Shown in pieces: positions 11,901 to 24,900 of a DNA stretch of 64,000 bases. Source of the DNA: Scylla paramamosain (taxonomy: Eukaryota > Arthropoda > Malacostraca > Decapoda > Portunidae); contig NC_087171.1 of assembly GCF_035594125.1 (NCBI RefSeq), forward strand, positions 17,875,267-17,939,266. The letters run 5' to 3'. The notes below the pieces were generated by a model. It had not been told where the DNA came from and did no database searches. It saw only the letters and a list, made by a program, of their open reading frames with translations. Positions within the stretch are counted from its first letter, which is position 1, and every line of letters starts with the position of its first letter. Both the position numbers and the translations under genes were made by a program.

Positions 11901-13382
11901 AAATTAAATGGCACAGGTATTGAGGAAGAAAGGAAAGTAAATGGTAAAGGTACTGAAGAAGAGAGGGAAGCAAATGATGCAGATATTAAAGAAGAGAGGG
12001 AAGCAGATGTTACAGATGAGATGATGGGAGTGCAAGTGGCAGAATTTGACAGGCCATTGGACTATACTGAGGATGAACTCAAGCATCTAGAAGGAGAACT
12101 TGCCTCTGAACAGCAGGCCCTTGTTGCTCAGGCACAGCGATGTGATCGCCTTGCTTCTTCCCTCAATGATCAGATGTATGGTGAAGCACAGCACTTGTTG
12201 CAGTTGTTTGGAATCCCTTATTTGGTGGCACCCATGGAAGCAGAGGCTCAGTGTGCCTTCTTGAACACCGTCAGCCTCACAGAGGGAACTATCACTGATG
12301 ACTCTGACATTTTTTTGTTTGGAGGGAACTCAGTGTATAGGAATTTCTTCAATCAGACAAGACATGTTGAGCATTTCAAAATAGAGAATATAAAATCCAC
12401 TTTAGGCTTGGAGCGATGCAAGATGATCACCTTGGCTCTTCTCTGTGGAAGTGATTATACAGAAGGAATTGAGGGCATTGGGTCTGTAGGTGCCATGGAA
12501 GTCTTGGCTGAATTTCCAGGGAAGGGCATAGAGTGTCTTGAAAATGTGAGGAAATGGTGGAATGGAGCACACAAAGGGATCTCCACAATACAACATTCCA
12601 AAATCAGACAAAAGCTTGCACAAGTTAGCCTGCCAGAGTCATTCCCAAATAAAGGTGTGTTTGATGCATACCTGGTGCCTGAAGTTGATGAGTCTAAAGA
12701 GAAGTTTTCATGGGCAGTGCCAAACGTAGAGGCTCTTCGTGTCTTTACTGGGGAGAAATTTGGATGGAATTTCTCAAAGACTGATGAGATCTTGATTCCT
12801 GTCATGAAGAGGCTAAAGTTAAAAACAACTCAGAAAAGAATTGAATCATATTTTACTAATATCAGATTGGTGAAGGAGCCAAAGGTTGCCAGCAAGAGAA
12901 TGCAAGATGCAATTGCAAAGGCAAGAGGGATCAGACCACCTGAGTCTCATTCAACTGGACAGACAAAGGTGAAGCAAAAACAGAATGAGAGAAGAGTGAG
13001 AAAAGGTCCTGAAAGGAAGCAGGTGAGTGAGGAAAGTAAAGCAGATTCTGAGGTTGCGACAGATTCCAAATCCTCAAAACCCTCAAGGACACTCTTAATA
13101 GATCCATCAGAAATTAAAAGTAAGTCAGTAACAGAAGGTAGAAAAGGACAAAAGAGAAAGAAAGATTTGGAAGAGGACAGTAATGAGTCTTTTGTGAGAG
13201 GAAAAGAGGAAGATGATGTTCCACCAAGGAAAGTCACCAAAGAGGACATGTTTAAAAGTTTACTAGAAAAGGAAACAATCTGTCAAAGAGAAAAGGACAA
13301 ACTTGAGATGCAAGAAAAGAAGATGAAGGCAGCTAGCATATTACTCAAGCAAAATAAAGAAAAGAAAAATAAGAAAAGATGA
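8967..13382 (+). CDS. ERCC5: ERCC5/XPG-type structure-specific DNA repair endonuclease, single coding exon
   Basis: A 1471-aa frame beginning MGVKGLWKLIESAG, the hallmark N terminus of the Rad2/XPG nucleases, which cut 3' of the lesion in nucleotide excision repair. The N domain (about 1-110) has metal-binding Asp at 30 and 77 (FVFDGG), the same positions as human XPG. A long acidic spacer follows. The I domain has MEAEAQC (from 1090) and TDDSD (1110-1114), then GSDYTEGI (1161-1168) and a helix-turn-helix. QKRIESYF (1289-1296) fits a PCNA-binding PIP box, and the tail is lysine-rich, suiting a nuclear signal. Spacer matches to XPG include KHEILTE and two acidic F-x-E-V motifs (450-453, 854-857), the type that binds TFIIH. 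The protein is longer than human XPG (1186 aa) through spacer growth, including a Lys/Glu repeat. The ATG context is GCCATGG. A CTGTAACAG acceptor just upstream suggests a spliced 5' UTR. The coding region has no intron. Confidence 0.96.
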   Translation: MGVKGLWKLIESAGVPVPLETLEHKVLGVDVSIWLHQAVRGFRGPGGAAVANAHLLTLFHRICKLLFYRIRPVFVFDGGVPHLKKQTLASRKLRREVATNKAKQVRERLYKNLLKSQAVRSALGKSGPGPSSVHVPQVTKREKDLFELPPLPEPMGEGTTEDLEEEKGNSILQCDNLPNLHHFNFDSEEFKNLPLEAKHEILTELQDTRKQNSWANINDMPQQSENFADFQMARLMKRAKFQATLDSTREEIQKAKVSEMETELFGNIEKYMSLSKRIISEDASHAIFIKKVKEPSKSNSETVDAESQEPVKKMDRKGKAPLKRKKPIDKDFLTELAKTGIIRPGKQDSDSDSDFENDNFHLLQRDDEQDVSEKWQQCTSEDENFLQVVGSLMENSGLTQEEILALIKQDQSENPNVSCKNEIHDGPSTSANAPGSIFNPDDSSSDEDNFIEVSSGVPSPKVEKGQEEKDVSANNIDKLLGTKTNSLWMKIVQQKLDDMVHINTLKTSPKKAIMDSRKLETKVVEEHKTSKDNSEILKPVKISLDFEVKPLKMEDNIFSDIFTDLVYQSKSEKTEALVTKEGQGSWQNFEDQDVVNKSMRKNCNYNSHTKMDHVDIDISVENKFDIGSFSIETPNGKISAVTLPNATGIKKPNSTCTKYQTPLQNGSIVEEKRIGNLTSTSNYWRGSSEEDKVTYDEVEIMSSSDETDDEDDITVSTPQPSTHINSKIGQSSSGNLLEQQSANTKLQIAHSEGSNIQPPKSIVGESEDRSRIETNQMKNVPNKNESADIDSKNSKVTVHKGQKDNIQEAALISHNSVYQANKITPDSVQHSHAECKNSTDNSHPSDRNSEDGDFMEVESDDGESVNEQEEKEQEERKVPPHSHDNERSSEITKKSKNVSGEDISVTSKKKIKVTMSDDEKGIINENMKQKVALNNSDSSTVAEAKSHQDTDIKEERKANVTDIKEEVKADDTDIKEDRKLNGTGIEEERKVNGKGTEEEREANDADIKEEREADVTDEMMGVQVAEFDRPLDYTEDELKHLEGELASEQQALVAQAQRCDRLASSLNDQMYGEAQHLLQLFGIPYLVAPMEAEAQCAFLNTVSLTEGTITDDSDIFLFGGNSVYRNFFNQTRHVEHFKIENIKSTLGLERCKMITLALLCGSDYTEGIEGIGSVGAMEVLAEFPGKGIECLENVRKWWNGAHKGISTIQHSKIRQKLAQVSLPESFPNKGVFDAYLVPEVDESKEKFSWAVPNVEALRVFTGEKFGWNFSKTDEILIPVMKRLKLKTTQKRIESYFTNIRLVKEPKVASKRMQDAIAKARGIRPPESHSTGQTKVKQKQNERRVRKGPERKQVSEESKADSEVATDSKSSKPSRTLLIDPSEIKSKSVTEGRKGQKRKKDLEEDSNESFVRGKEEDDVPPRKVTKEDMFKSLLEKETICQREKDKLEMQEKKMKAASILLKQNKEKKNKKR
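11811..12020 (+). repeat. In-frame tandem repeat encoding DIKEERK-type units in ERCC5
   Basis: Residues about 949-1016 comprise six imperfect 11-12 aa units: DIKEERKANVT, DIKEEVKADDT, DIKEDRKLNGT, GIEEERKVNGK, GTEEEREANDA, DIKEEREADVT. The frame is kept throughout. They fall at the end of the acidic spacer, just before the catalytic I domain. Confidence 0.9.
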
Positions 13383-14642
13383 TACTGAAAAATTACTGCA
13401 TATGTATGTAAGTTAATTTAATTATTTATTTAATTCTGGAATCCAGTAATATTACAAATTACTATTTTATTGACTTCTCAGAAATACACATTATTTAACA
13501 TTCTTTGGCATTTTTTAGTTAATCCTCACTAGATTTATATAAATTAGTCTATCTTGGTGTAGTTTCTGTGTAAGCAGTTGTGCACAAGTTATGGTCACTG
13601 AGCAAAGATCTTTGTGGCTTTTTCTCTGCATTATCTCCATGATGGAGCTCAAACACTAGCCAGAGATTTTGGCTATCACTCTACACTGCTGTTGCTGAGA
13701 TTAAAGGACAAAACATTGGAGAATACAGTCCATAGTTGTACAGAATAGCTCACATGTGAGTTTCCTCAAACCCATCTAATTTTGCTTCCACAGACAGGCC
13801 TCTTTAGCCTGCCCTTGATGTTCCCAATACCTTTGTTCCTCCTGAAATTACTCAGATTTGCCACACTGCTCATAACCAAGTATCAAAGCCTTCACCATTC
13901 ACAAATAAGTGTGTCCTCTCATCCTACACTACAATTCCTTCTCTACAGGTGAGTCTGCCATGTAGGAACCCATTTTCTGTGGAGGTGGCAAGCTTTTCCT
14001 GACACATTACTAGTCAGGCCATGAGTGATTAATAAGCCTTACTTTCCAAATAGTTCAATGTTCGACATACACCTGGACTTAACCACTATGAGCTAAGCTA
14101 GGTGCCAGTCATCACTCATCCACAACAACCTAGCTGCCTCTGAGAAGTAAATCAACACTGAACTTGTGAATTCATCACCACTTAGAGGACAAGAAAATGA
14201 GCAAGAGTGAGCAGGTCCCAGCATCATCCTTCAATAGAATATAGAAGAAAGTGAAAAGAATATAGAGATGGCATATGGTAAGGTAGAAGACAGCAACCCT
14301 CACATCTAGAAGAAACCAGCCCCCACCATATTACTTATATTCATTATAATATTATATTTCTAATCAATATTTTTGTGTAACAAATATTGAAAGTACCTCA
14401 CCCTAACCTCTGATGGTTGCTTCCTTAAATGCCTGAAATTAGGCATTTATTTTCTCCAGTTTAGTTACTCCTCCCACCTCATGTCCCCTCTATTCTGCAA
14501 GCAGTACTTTTTCCACCACTCAGCTGCCTTTCCCTCATCTCCAACCAGTGTCCTCTAATCACATGCATGCCTCTTTCCTAACATCAAACATCTTTCTCTT
14601 GCTAATGCAGTTGTCAACCTTTTAGAAATTTCATAACATTCT

Positions 14643-14799
<157 letters not shown>

Positions 14800-15389
14800 C
14801 TAAAAGTATTTGGAAGTGTAATCAATGAAACACATACAATTTATTTTTTCCATTTAATTCAAAAAACCCATTTTGATTGACATACTGAGTCTGAATACAT
14901 TACAACATTGAGAAAATAAAAACCCCATCTCTCTGGAAGGAAGACAAACCTGATAGGAAGACAATGCATTCTAGGAAGTGTGTGACTTTGGAGATAAACT
15001 TTCTAAAAACCCAAGAAACTAAGTAAGTACTGCGACTGAATTATTACTGAATGGAAGAGAGCCGAAACAATTATGGAAACTAAATCTGAATTACTTTTTT
15101 TTTTTGACAGTACAAAGACAATCAGTGTGAGAATCAATACATATACATTGTTCAAATAAATACAATGTGACAATCTAATACATAATGAACAATGTAACAA
15201 ATAAATATCAATAATCTGAGGAAAAATTATTGTAATATATAATAGCAGCATCACTCTGCAATATGAAATGGACAAACAAATCACACTTTCCCTTAACCAA
15301 GAGTTTTTACTACTTACTTAATTAACAATCCTCTTTGCTCAACTTAACCTTAATGACAATTAAACATTACTCATTGCAGAAGAAAACAC

Positions 15390-15393
<4 letters not shown>

Positions 15394-15433
<40 letters not shown>
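15394..15433. repeat. (CA)n microsatellite
   Basis: About 20 CA units in intergenic DNA. Confidence 0.95.
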
Positions 15434-15509
15434 CAAAAAAAAATGAGAAAGAGAGAGCTAATTAACTTATCATCTTACTCCTAACAGATCTATAAAGTCA
15501 GTGCCCTAA

Positions 15510-15952
15510 AGCCCCATACACATGATTGAGCACAGCCTGATGGGCAATGCTATGCATGCAGGCACACTTGTTTTCCAAATGTATGGTCTAGGTCAGTCAC
15601 AACTGAGCAGGAGCCAGAGTAGGTGGTCTCTGTATGTGTCCATTTAAACATTCCACAAGCAAGGATGCTGTCAATAAAATTATATTAAATGAAGACTGTG
15701 ATGTTTAGGCCACTAATTTTTTTGCAGGCAAAGAGTTGTTAACAGTATCAACCATGGCCCTTTGTTTCCATAGAAAACTTTGTATGTTTGGCAGTGATGT
15801 AAAAGCACTCAATAGTGCTTGGTCTCATGAAACTGCACAACCATCAACATGAGCATCTTCCTAGTTTGCCCGCATGCATAAGCGGTAAGCCCACGAACAG
15901 GCAAACTGCTCGCTTGTGTCCATGGACACTGCCCATTTGTGTGGATGGGGCT
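15510..15952. mobile_element. Candidate 443-bp MITE with 13-bp inverted ends
   Basis: The left end reads AGCCCCATACACA (15510-15522). The right end is the inverse of AGCCCCATCCACA (15940-15952), a 12/13 match. Flanks are TAA on the left and TAG on the right, suggesting a decayed 3-bp target duplication as in PIF/Harbinger-type elements. The interior is non-coding. Class assignment is inference. Confidence 0.45.
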
Positions 15953-16389
15953 TAGCATTCATATCTTACACTGTACTGGACTGAGATGCACCTGCAGTAA
16001 TGGTGAAGTACACCATAGTCACTGCTAGAAGTCTGTTACAATACCACGCTCTTCTCCACTGTCTTTAACATTTTTCATTAATCCTAAGTCCTCTGATTTG
16101 CTGACAAAATCAAACAACTGAACATTCTAATGACATCAGAGGGCTTGACCTTATCAGTATGAGACAACTTTCAAGCATCATGAAATCACCAACTATTTGT
16201 TAGAAAATAGTAAACAGAGATAAAATAAGACTGTATGCTTAACTAGAGATGATTTTGAACATTTCTGTCATTACAATGCCATTGTAAACTCAATATAATC
16301 CTGTAATGACGACTGAAATATTAAACCTATATATGTCATGATGTTGAAAGAGTTACAACTGAATTAAAATGCAAAACATAGTGGAAGAG

Positions 16390-16454
16390 CAGCAGGTTGC
16401 TTGCCTGCTGATCACAACTGAACCTCATAGAAGTGCCTCAGCACTTCTATGAGG
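16390..16454. other. Two adjacent perfect hairpins
   Basis: The first has 7-bp arms (CAGCAGG 16390-16396, CCTGCTG 16404-16410). The second has 14-bp perfect arms (CCTCATAGAAGTGC 16423-16436 and its complement 16441-16454) around a 4-base loop. They are too short for a typical microRNA precursor and their function is unknown. Confidence 0.7.
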
Positions 16455-18293
16455 ATTTTTAATACCATTAAAACTTAGGAGGCATTCACTCTCCATGAGA
16501 AGTGTGATGCTTTACTGATGAAACTTGTTACTAAAGATGATGATGTGAAAAAAAAAAAAACTTAACTACTGACCCTTTCCTTAATCAAAAGCCACTCTGA
16601 GACTTTTTTTCTTTTAATCTTACAGCCATCTCTAAACATTATACTGGCTAAACATCTATTCCTCAATTCCCTTGCTCTTTCTTGCAGGTGACTGTAAAGA
16701 CTTTGTACAGAGCTTGCAGTGCTGTGAATTAATCCATATTGCAAACAAAGTTAAGTATGAAGCAAAGAAGTGTGGGGGCAGCCCAAGGACAGGCACATTG
16801 AGTGAAGCATATGAACATCTTAAAGGTGGAGTACTAAAAACAAAAAAAGGATGTGAATAACTGGAAAAAGCATATAAATATCTTAAAAGAGGGAGGTACA
16901 ATATATAAAAAATACATACCAAAAAAAGAAGCAGACAAAGGAGGTACAGATATAAACCCTCATGGAAGATAAAACTCTCAGACAGGAATCCCACGAGCAA
17001 AAAACCACCTTCAACAAAATCCTTTGGATCAAAATTTAGTGAAAACTTCTAAATCCCAAATATAGTTACAATTCTAATCCTTATTTCTAAAAGCTCAAGT
17101 CCTATGGGGATGTTCTAAGATAAGAGAGACAAGATCCTGAGGACGGACCTAGAACCTACAGGAATGGACAAACATGTTGGACACATCCTGCCACTAGGTT
17201 CTACTTAAGCATGATATCAGCCCTTGAAAATGATGATTATGATGGTGACAATGGTGATGGTGATGATGATGTAACATTTCACACTGCCAGCTTTAAGTTT
17301 ACATTGGAGCACAGTTTTAACTTCACTACACAGCTTCTCCTACAGATATTTCTTCCCTGGATATTCACATTATTGTCATCAGTCAACATTTGTAGATATG
17401 AAAATAGGACCTATACTTGTGCTATCAAAGTTCATCTCTGCACCAAATGAAATGTTAAGTGATTGACTTCCACTAACTTGTGATATTCTGTTCAAACAAG
17501 TATGGCAAAAAAATTCTTGTCATAGTATAGGAAGAAAAGTTTTATACTACCTCAGCTCACAGGGAATAAAGGATTGAATTATTATATTGCCTTCAGTAAT
17601 GATGAATTTGACTTGCCATATATTCTGTATACAACAAACTGTTCACTCATTGCACAGTGTATGAAACATGAACACTTACTGAGACACAATTCTTTTTCAG
17701 TGTGCAAGGTTGGGATGGCTTCTCACTGGTAGTGAATCATGACTTGCAAATGAGTTCCTTTTACTGCTAGAAAACTTTTCCCAACTACAACTCTTTAAAC
17801 TCTTATTTTTGTTCTGGTCTCTGAAATAGTTATGTGACCTAGAAAAGACACATTTCACTACCATATCATATGTTCTGCATGTCTTCAGCAGCAATGATGT
17901 GTAAATAAGACCTGCAGTTCTGGAAAACCATCTACATTAGTACATAAATTTCTATGGAACCTGATTTGTCTTGCGCACAAACAGTGGCCTTTATAAAAAC
18001 AACCAGGAAAAGAAAATAATAGAAGACAAAGAGTAAAAGATTTCTGTTTCCTTCTTGCTTTGTTGGAAGAGAAGCAATCACAGAAAAGGAATTCTAGCCT
18101 TCATTCTCATTCCCTTCAGTTGCTTGGAATTAGTTATATACAGGGAATACAAAGAAAAATATTCTGAATTCCTGCATCTCCAAACAAACATTCTATACCT
18201 TGACCACTCCAACAACAGCAATGTGGCAGTGACACAGGCATGCCAACCAACCATCTTCTGGCAGCAAGAACACCAGGTGCACAGCCAAACATC

Positions 18294-18484
<191 letters not shown>

Positions 18485-18986
18485 ACTTATATGAAGTATA
18501 TTCAGAGATGGCTGTCCTTCCTCAGGCTACAGTGGTTTAGAACATTACAGTGATCATTGCTAACATAATCAGTTGTGTCAGCCTTACTGGAAAACAATAC
18601 TTAAAACTAAACTACAATGCCTTATGCACTCTTGAATTCAACTTCTGTAAGCATTATGATGTTGATACCTGTGAAGAGAAGTAACCCAGTGACACTATAA
18701 CATACAAGTTCCAAAGACACACATGACTTGAAGGAAGGAATCAGAAAGAGAGAGAAAAGAATGGAAATAGTGCTTTAAGAATACTGTAAAGGAAAAAATT
18801 AGGTACTTAAAAGCATTAAAACAATCAATATAAATTAAAATGCATTAAATAAAAGAATAGAAAAATACATCAAGACAGAGACAAAGCACTCTAAACTACT
18901 TTGATCATCTCTTTGACACATCCCCCTCCTCTGGAAGCCAAGCAAATCCAACAAATAACAAAGATAAATGCCTATTCAGTAATATG

Positions 18987-21900
18987 TCATTGGGATACAT
19001 CACTAGAGTCAGAATCATCAGCTACTGGCCTTGTTCTTTTGACAGGCTCCTCTGGGAAAGGAGTGTCATTCTGCACTGCATCGTCACTGACAGAGGCAAT
19101 GTTCTTTTTCCTCTGGTGCAGTGTGTAAGCCCAGTACATTGACCAGATGGACAGTGGCCGCATGTACCCAATGGCCCGGTACTTGTGTTGCCCATACAGA
19201 GCCTCAGGAGTCTCAAACCCTAACCCAATTTTCTCATAGACTGTTCGGTAGACTCCCTCTGCCGTCTTGAAGCCTTCCTCCACCATGCCCTACAAAACAA
19301 AGCCTTGGTATATGACTAGAATAGAATAAGTAATCACATTATTGGTGCAAAGGCAACAAGGAGCTTTGGAAGAATGAAGAGGCCCAGACTTGTCCTTCAG
19401 AATTCTTAGCAAAGATTTGTAAGTCTAAAAGACATGTCTGGTCTGTGGTTCATACCTCAATGATCATTGTAGCAGCCAAACCATATGTGACTCCCACCCA
19501 CATCTCCTCACTCTGCATGGTGTAGCGGTCAATGGTGCCATTGGGGTTCATGCCATTCACTGCTCCCATTTCTCCATTATTGAAGCGTTGCACATTGTAC
19601 TCATACAACATCTTCAACACGGAGTGTACACAGTTGTGCTGGAACACCTATAGAAAAAGAGACAAGATTTAAGCAGTAACAAGATGGATAGTCATGTTTC
19701 CTTTGTTCATCAAACTTGGCAGGTTCAACACTAGTGAGTCCACATACCTCACTGTTGCTGCCTGATAAAGTGAGGTACCAGTGGCCCACCAGCTGGTCTG
19801 ACATGATACTGTCACTGTGTGGTGCACCACAAGTATCAAACTTGTAATATTTACCTGGGAAAAAGATTGCAAAATGTACAAAAATTTTATCAATAATACT
19901 TGAAAAAATGCATAATTTAGTACAACAGTGACAGGTAGTAACAATGCAACAACCTGCATTAGCAGCACTTGAGCAATCCAGGAAACCTGCTGCATTAACA
20001 TTACCCTGAACAGCTGATAATCTACAAATATCTATAAGCCAGGCTGAGATCTCAATTCAAGGAAGGTAGCCTAGCCATGTTTCAGATCACTGTGCGAATA
20101 AAAATACTGGGGAGAGGGTTGTTTCCAGCCCCATTCCTCAGCCCTTTATAGTCAACTTTTAGGATGCACAGGGAACCTCATGGCACTATTCTCCCAATCA
20201 ATCTGCAGAGTACTACCAGGCTGCCCCAAACACAGGAGAGACTTAGTGACATATGAAGGAATAAAAATATACCCAGATATTATAAAAACAATATAAGCTG
20301 ATAAATTTTACCATTCCAAAGTTTTTCATGCAGTGCTGTTTTAGCTTTGGTAAGAGCTTCTGAGAATTTCTTCTGCTCAGCAGTGTCCTTCAGTTCCACA
20401 GCCATCTCCACCATGGAGGCAAGTGCCGCCACCCACAGGGATGAACAGTAAGCAGATGGGCCGTGCATGATCCAAGAATCATAGGTCTGGTCTGCCTGCC
20501 CTTCATTCTCAATCAGCCCATCACCATCCCGGTCATAGGTGAAGCTGCGGTCCATCACAGCACGGCAGACAGGCCACATGTGGGCCAGATAGTTGCGGTC
20601 CTTGAAGAAGGTGTGGTCTCTGTACACCTGAAATTATCATCACAAAATCAGCCACCATTACTAATAGCTATATAAGAACATAAGGGAAGCTGCAGGAAGC
20701 CAGCATGGCTATACATGGCAATCCCTATATATAATATCCATAACTATACCCACTTCTATCTCTACCCATACATTTATCTAATTTTATTTTAGAGCTCCCT
20801 ACTTAGCATCTGACACTGAGTCTATTCCAGTCATTCTCTTCACATTTTTGCAGTCATAGACAGTCTCTTTCCTGATGTTCATCCTTCACATGTCTTCCAC
20901 ACATCATCTCAAGGTCTTCTTTCATCTTCCCAATGATCTCCTCCTAACTACCTCTAACTCCAATACTCTTCTAAGTATATAACCCTCCCCCCTCCTTCTG
21001 ATATATCCATACCACCTCAATCTATCTCAGTACAGAGAGAATAATATTTTTAATGACTTTTTATGAAAAATTTTACCACTACTCATTACCTGTAAAACAA
21101 ACTTCAGGTTGAGATCCTTCCAGAAGCTGATGTCGTGTATCTGATATGCATTCACTCGTACAAATGGCTCATCCTCTGAAAGATAAGAGTATACTTATAG
21201 CTACAATGGATGGCCACACTATGAGGACTCATTGGCCTGTATTCTTAAAAATCTGGGTCCCCATCAGGACTAATTTTTATGACTAAAAAGATGAATAATT
21301 GGATTCTCATTCACATATACATGAACACATACAATCTCTGAGACTAGATAAAAATCTCTCTTTGCTTCTGGTTCTCTATGGGGAAGAGGAGACAAAGCTT
21401 AATGGTCTCACATTTATTAAGGAACATTCAGGCTGCATCAAAATATGGTATAGACTGACAGCACTGCTTTGATGCCAACTCACCAGGATCTCCAGCATCA
21501 TGAGGTACAGCGTTGGCCAGCTTACGAACACCTTTATTCCCTCTGAAAAGGTGTGTGCGGGGTGTAAGGTCTGCTGAGGTGGTCCACTGAGCCATGTCAT
21601 ACTGCAGGGACTTTTGGAGTTCAGGCCACAGCATCACCAGGGCCCAGGAAGCATAGAAGTGGACATCATAAGTGTTGTACATTCGATACTCGTGGCTCTC
21701 CAGGTATGCAAACCGGCCGTACTCGCATCTGGGAAGAAATTATGCATTTATCAAAGTTGTGGCATTGTTTAGTTGTCTATCACAGTAAAACCTCAATATT
21801 TCATTAATTTTGTCACCATCTCTTGTTTTCTAGCTATAATGCAACTTCAGAGACAATTCCCTTATATTTAACTTTTTCATGTCTTCTTCAATACACAATA

Positions 21901-24900
21901 TCCAGGCCATCTTCAGTCTTCCCAATCATCTCCTTCCACCTAACTCTAACTCTGACACTCTTCTGAGTATAAAGCCTCTTCCCCCTTTCTACTATGTCTT
22001 CACAATATGCATGGAAAACAGATCACCTTGAGTCATGCAGAGGCAGTGTAGAAGTGACTTGCTCTGGCAATTCTAACCACACTGATCCTCCATCTGCTAT
22101 GAAGTAGAGTTCATTGAAAATTGCACTCTTGAACCAGTCTGGCAGTGATCTGTGAGGAAGAAAGAGCAAAGACATCAGCATCATATACCAAATGTTTTTC
22201 TTTATTTTATTTATTTATTTATTTATTTTAGTTATTTATTTATTTATTTTTCTGTGTGTGTGTAACTGGTGTAACTTATCCATCTGACTGCCAGGGCTTT
22301 TCTTTATTTTAATAAGGCTACCTAGATAAAATCTTAGAGTGTGATTTCAAAATACACAACTGGCAGCAAAAAGAGTTGATGGAGCAGTTCAAAATCTTTT
22401 AGCAAGTGTAGTTTTATTTTAATTTAGTAAACATCAAATTACCATTCAACCAGCATGTGTGTGTGTGTGTGTGTGTGTGGTACTTCAGTCCTCAAAATAC
22501 TATGCAAGGAGCAGCTAAACAATAGAACAGAATGACATAGTGCTTCTCAACAACCTTTACTTTCACTGATCACTGTAGAAAATGTAACACATCATAACCA
22601 TCATTTTATTTGGCATTCACATTTTTCTCTTACAAGGATGGATGGCTTAAAAGTCTCTCCCAGTTTTAGCAGTTGTAGAAAATCTCTTCCCTGATGATCA
22701 TTTTCTCATGTCTTCATCATATACCATTTCCAGGTCTTCTTTAGCCTTCACCACTGGTCTCCTAAATATCTCCAGCTCTGACACTCTTGAGTAAAAATAT
22801 ACTAACTAATATGCATAAGAAAGAATAGCATACCCATCCTGGAGTACTGGATTCTGCCAAGCCTCTATGTCATCCTCCCAGCGAGAGTAGTGGTGGAGGG
22901 CATAGGCAGCCATCTCCTGAGCTGCTGTCAGCTCCTCACCAAACCAGCGAGTGTACCGTCTGGGAGGAGAGAGACACTGTGTTAACCTTAACCACTTGTC
23001 TTCCTCTTTCTCCTCATCATCATTTTGTTTAACATCCTTATTATTCCTTATGTAGTTGGATGGTCATGTGTTTGGAGCAAGAGGTTCCCTTCCCTGGAGT
23101 CTGATAGAGAGCAGGTTTGATTCTCTGATGATATTTCCTTGACATCCAGTGATACAGATTAAGAGATTATGTTCATTCCTATTATGTAGTCCAGTTAATC
23201 TACAATGGGTTTTTCTGAGAATGTCTATGTAACAGACTGTTGAATAAGGCTCATATTTTGGCAAAAATTGCTTCAGACCTGCTAATTTTTTGTCAGTATG
23301 GTTTATTAACAAAGGTGTATAATTAAGGTACCTGTCACAATAGCAAATGCAAATGAAAGGGGAGAGCAAGGTTTAAATTTATTCAGCATTATCTTCAATG
23401 TATGCATGGATTAGATTAGACAAATCTCAATCTAATCTTCAAATGAAAGCATGAACTCAATTAGATTAGTTTCAATGCTGTCATCACTGTATGCATGAAT
23501 TAGATCAGTCTCAATGTTCCTTACCTGGTGTGTGTCACTCCTTTGCTCTTGAACACAATCTGAGGCATGTCCCACACCAAGGCCATTTCTATCATTCCTG
23601 AGCTACTGGCACTAATACTACACTTTCCACATACAGCAACAGCTCTCTCTTCACCCTTTCCTACAAAGCACAGCAAAATTAAAACACAAAATCAGAAATG
23701 CACAACACAAGTCAATAAAACTGTTCTTACATGCTACAAACAAATGGACAGGGAAAACGCACAATATGGGAAAGACAGGATAATACACAGCACATGGGAA
23801 TGAATGGAGACACATCTGAGGCTGCTAAAAAAAAAAAGACTGGTGAGACACAAAACGCAGTAACATGTCATCATGATCAATTTTGTCTCATCACATCCAT
23901 TTGCTTCCTATTTCAGTTTTGAATCATCCATTACTACATCAACTTATATCACTTGATGTCATCTTTTACATTTAATTCCTCTGTGGCTTCAGAAGGCCTG
24001 ACGAGCAATAGCAAAGCAACAGATCATGTCTTTAGAAGTTGGAGATTCATGCCAGTTAAGTGCAGGCACCACAAGATTCATAAGGCTTAGAAAAAGATGC
24101 TGCTAACAGGTTTAACTTCAATCTCATATATGTTGATGGTGCAAATTTATAACATATTAAGCTTACTGAAATGCAGTCACTGCAAAAGAAACAAGATACC
24201 TCCCTATGAAACTGATATTAATTAGGTGTCTTGGAATTCTGTGCTGCATAATGTGTTACAGCACAGTAGCAAAGACTGTGTTGCTTTGATGAAGGCTTCA
24301 GCAAATGTGGAGTTTTGGCATCTCTTATGTATGAATTTTATTCCTAAATTCAACCTCATTGCTGTAAAAAAAAAGTGAGACAGACAGACAGACAGATAGA
24401 CAGACAGATCAAGCACTCTTAGTTATATAGATATAATACATTCCACTGCCTCACATACAAGGTCATTTACTTGTCACTTTAATTCTGCAACTTTTCATGA
24501 CCATGCCATACATGACAACACTGAAAAAAAGGATTCAATTAGCAACACACAACATGAAGGCAGTCTTATAATAATGAAGGTCTTTATCTTCAAGGATCTC
24601 AAAGCTAATTAACATTTTCAACAAACAAGTTTTCCTGTGGTTAGAATGTTGAGAGGGATGTGGCACTTTTAGGAGAGAGAAAGCAAGTGGAGACAAGAAA
24701 GCAAATGATGATTTCTGATTAAGAAATGTTAGAAAAGAAAAGAAAAAAAACTTTGAAGAGCATGCCATGATGTCGACAAGGTAGCAACATAAAGATTTGA
24801 GACATGTCTTAAAAAAAAAAAAAAACATGCAATGGTAAGATGCTGACAGTTTGCAGTGGTACTTAATATTAATAAGACAGTCTGGAAGACAAATGGCAGA

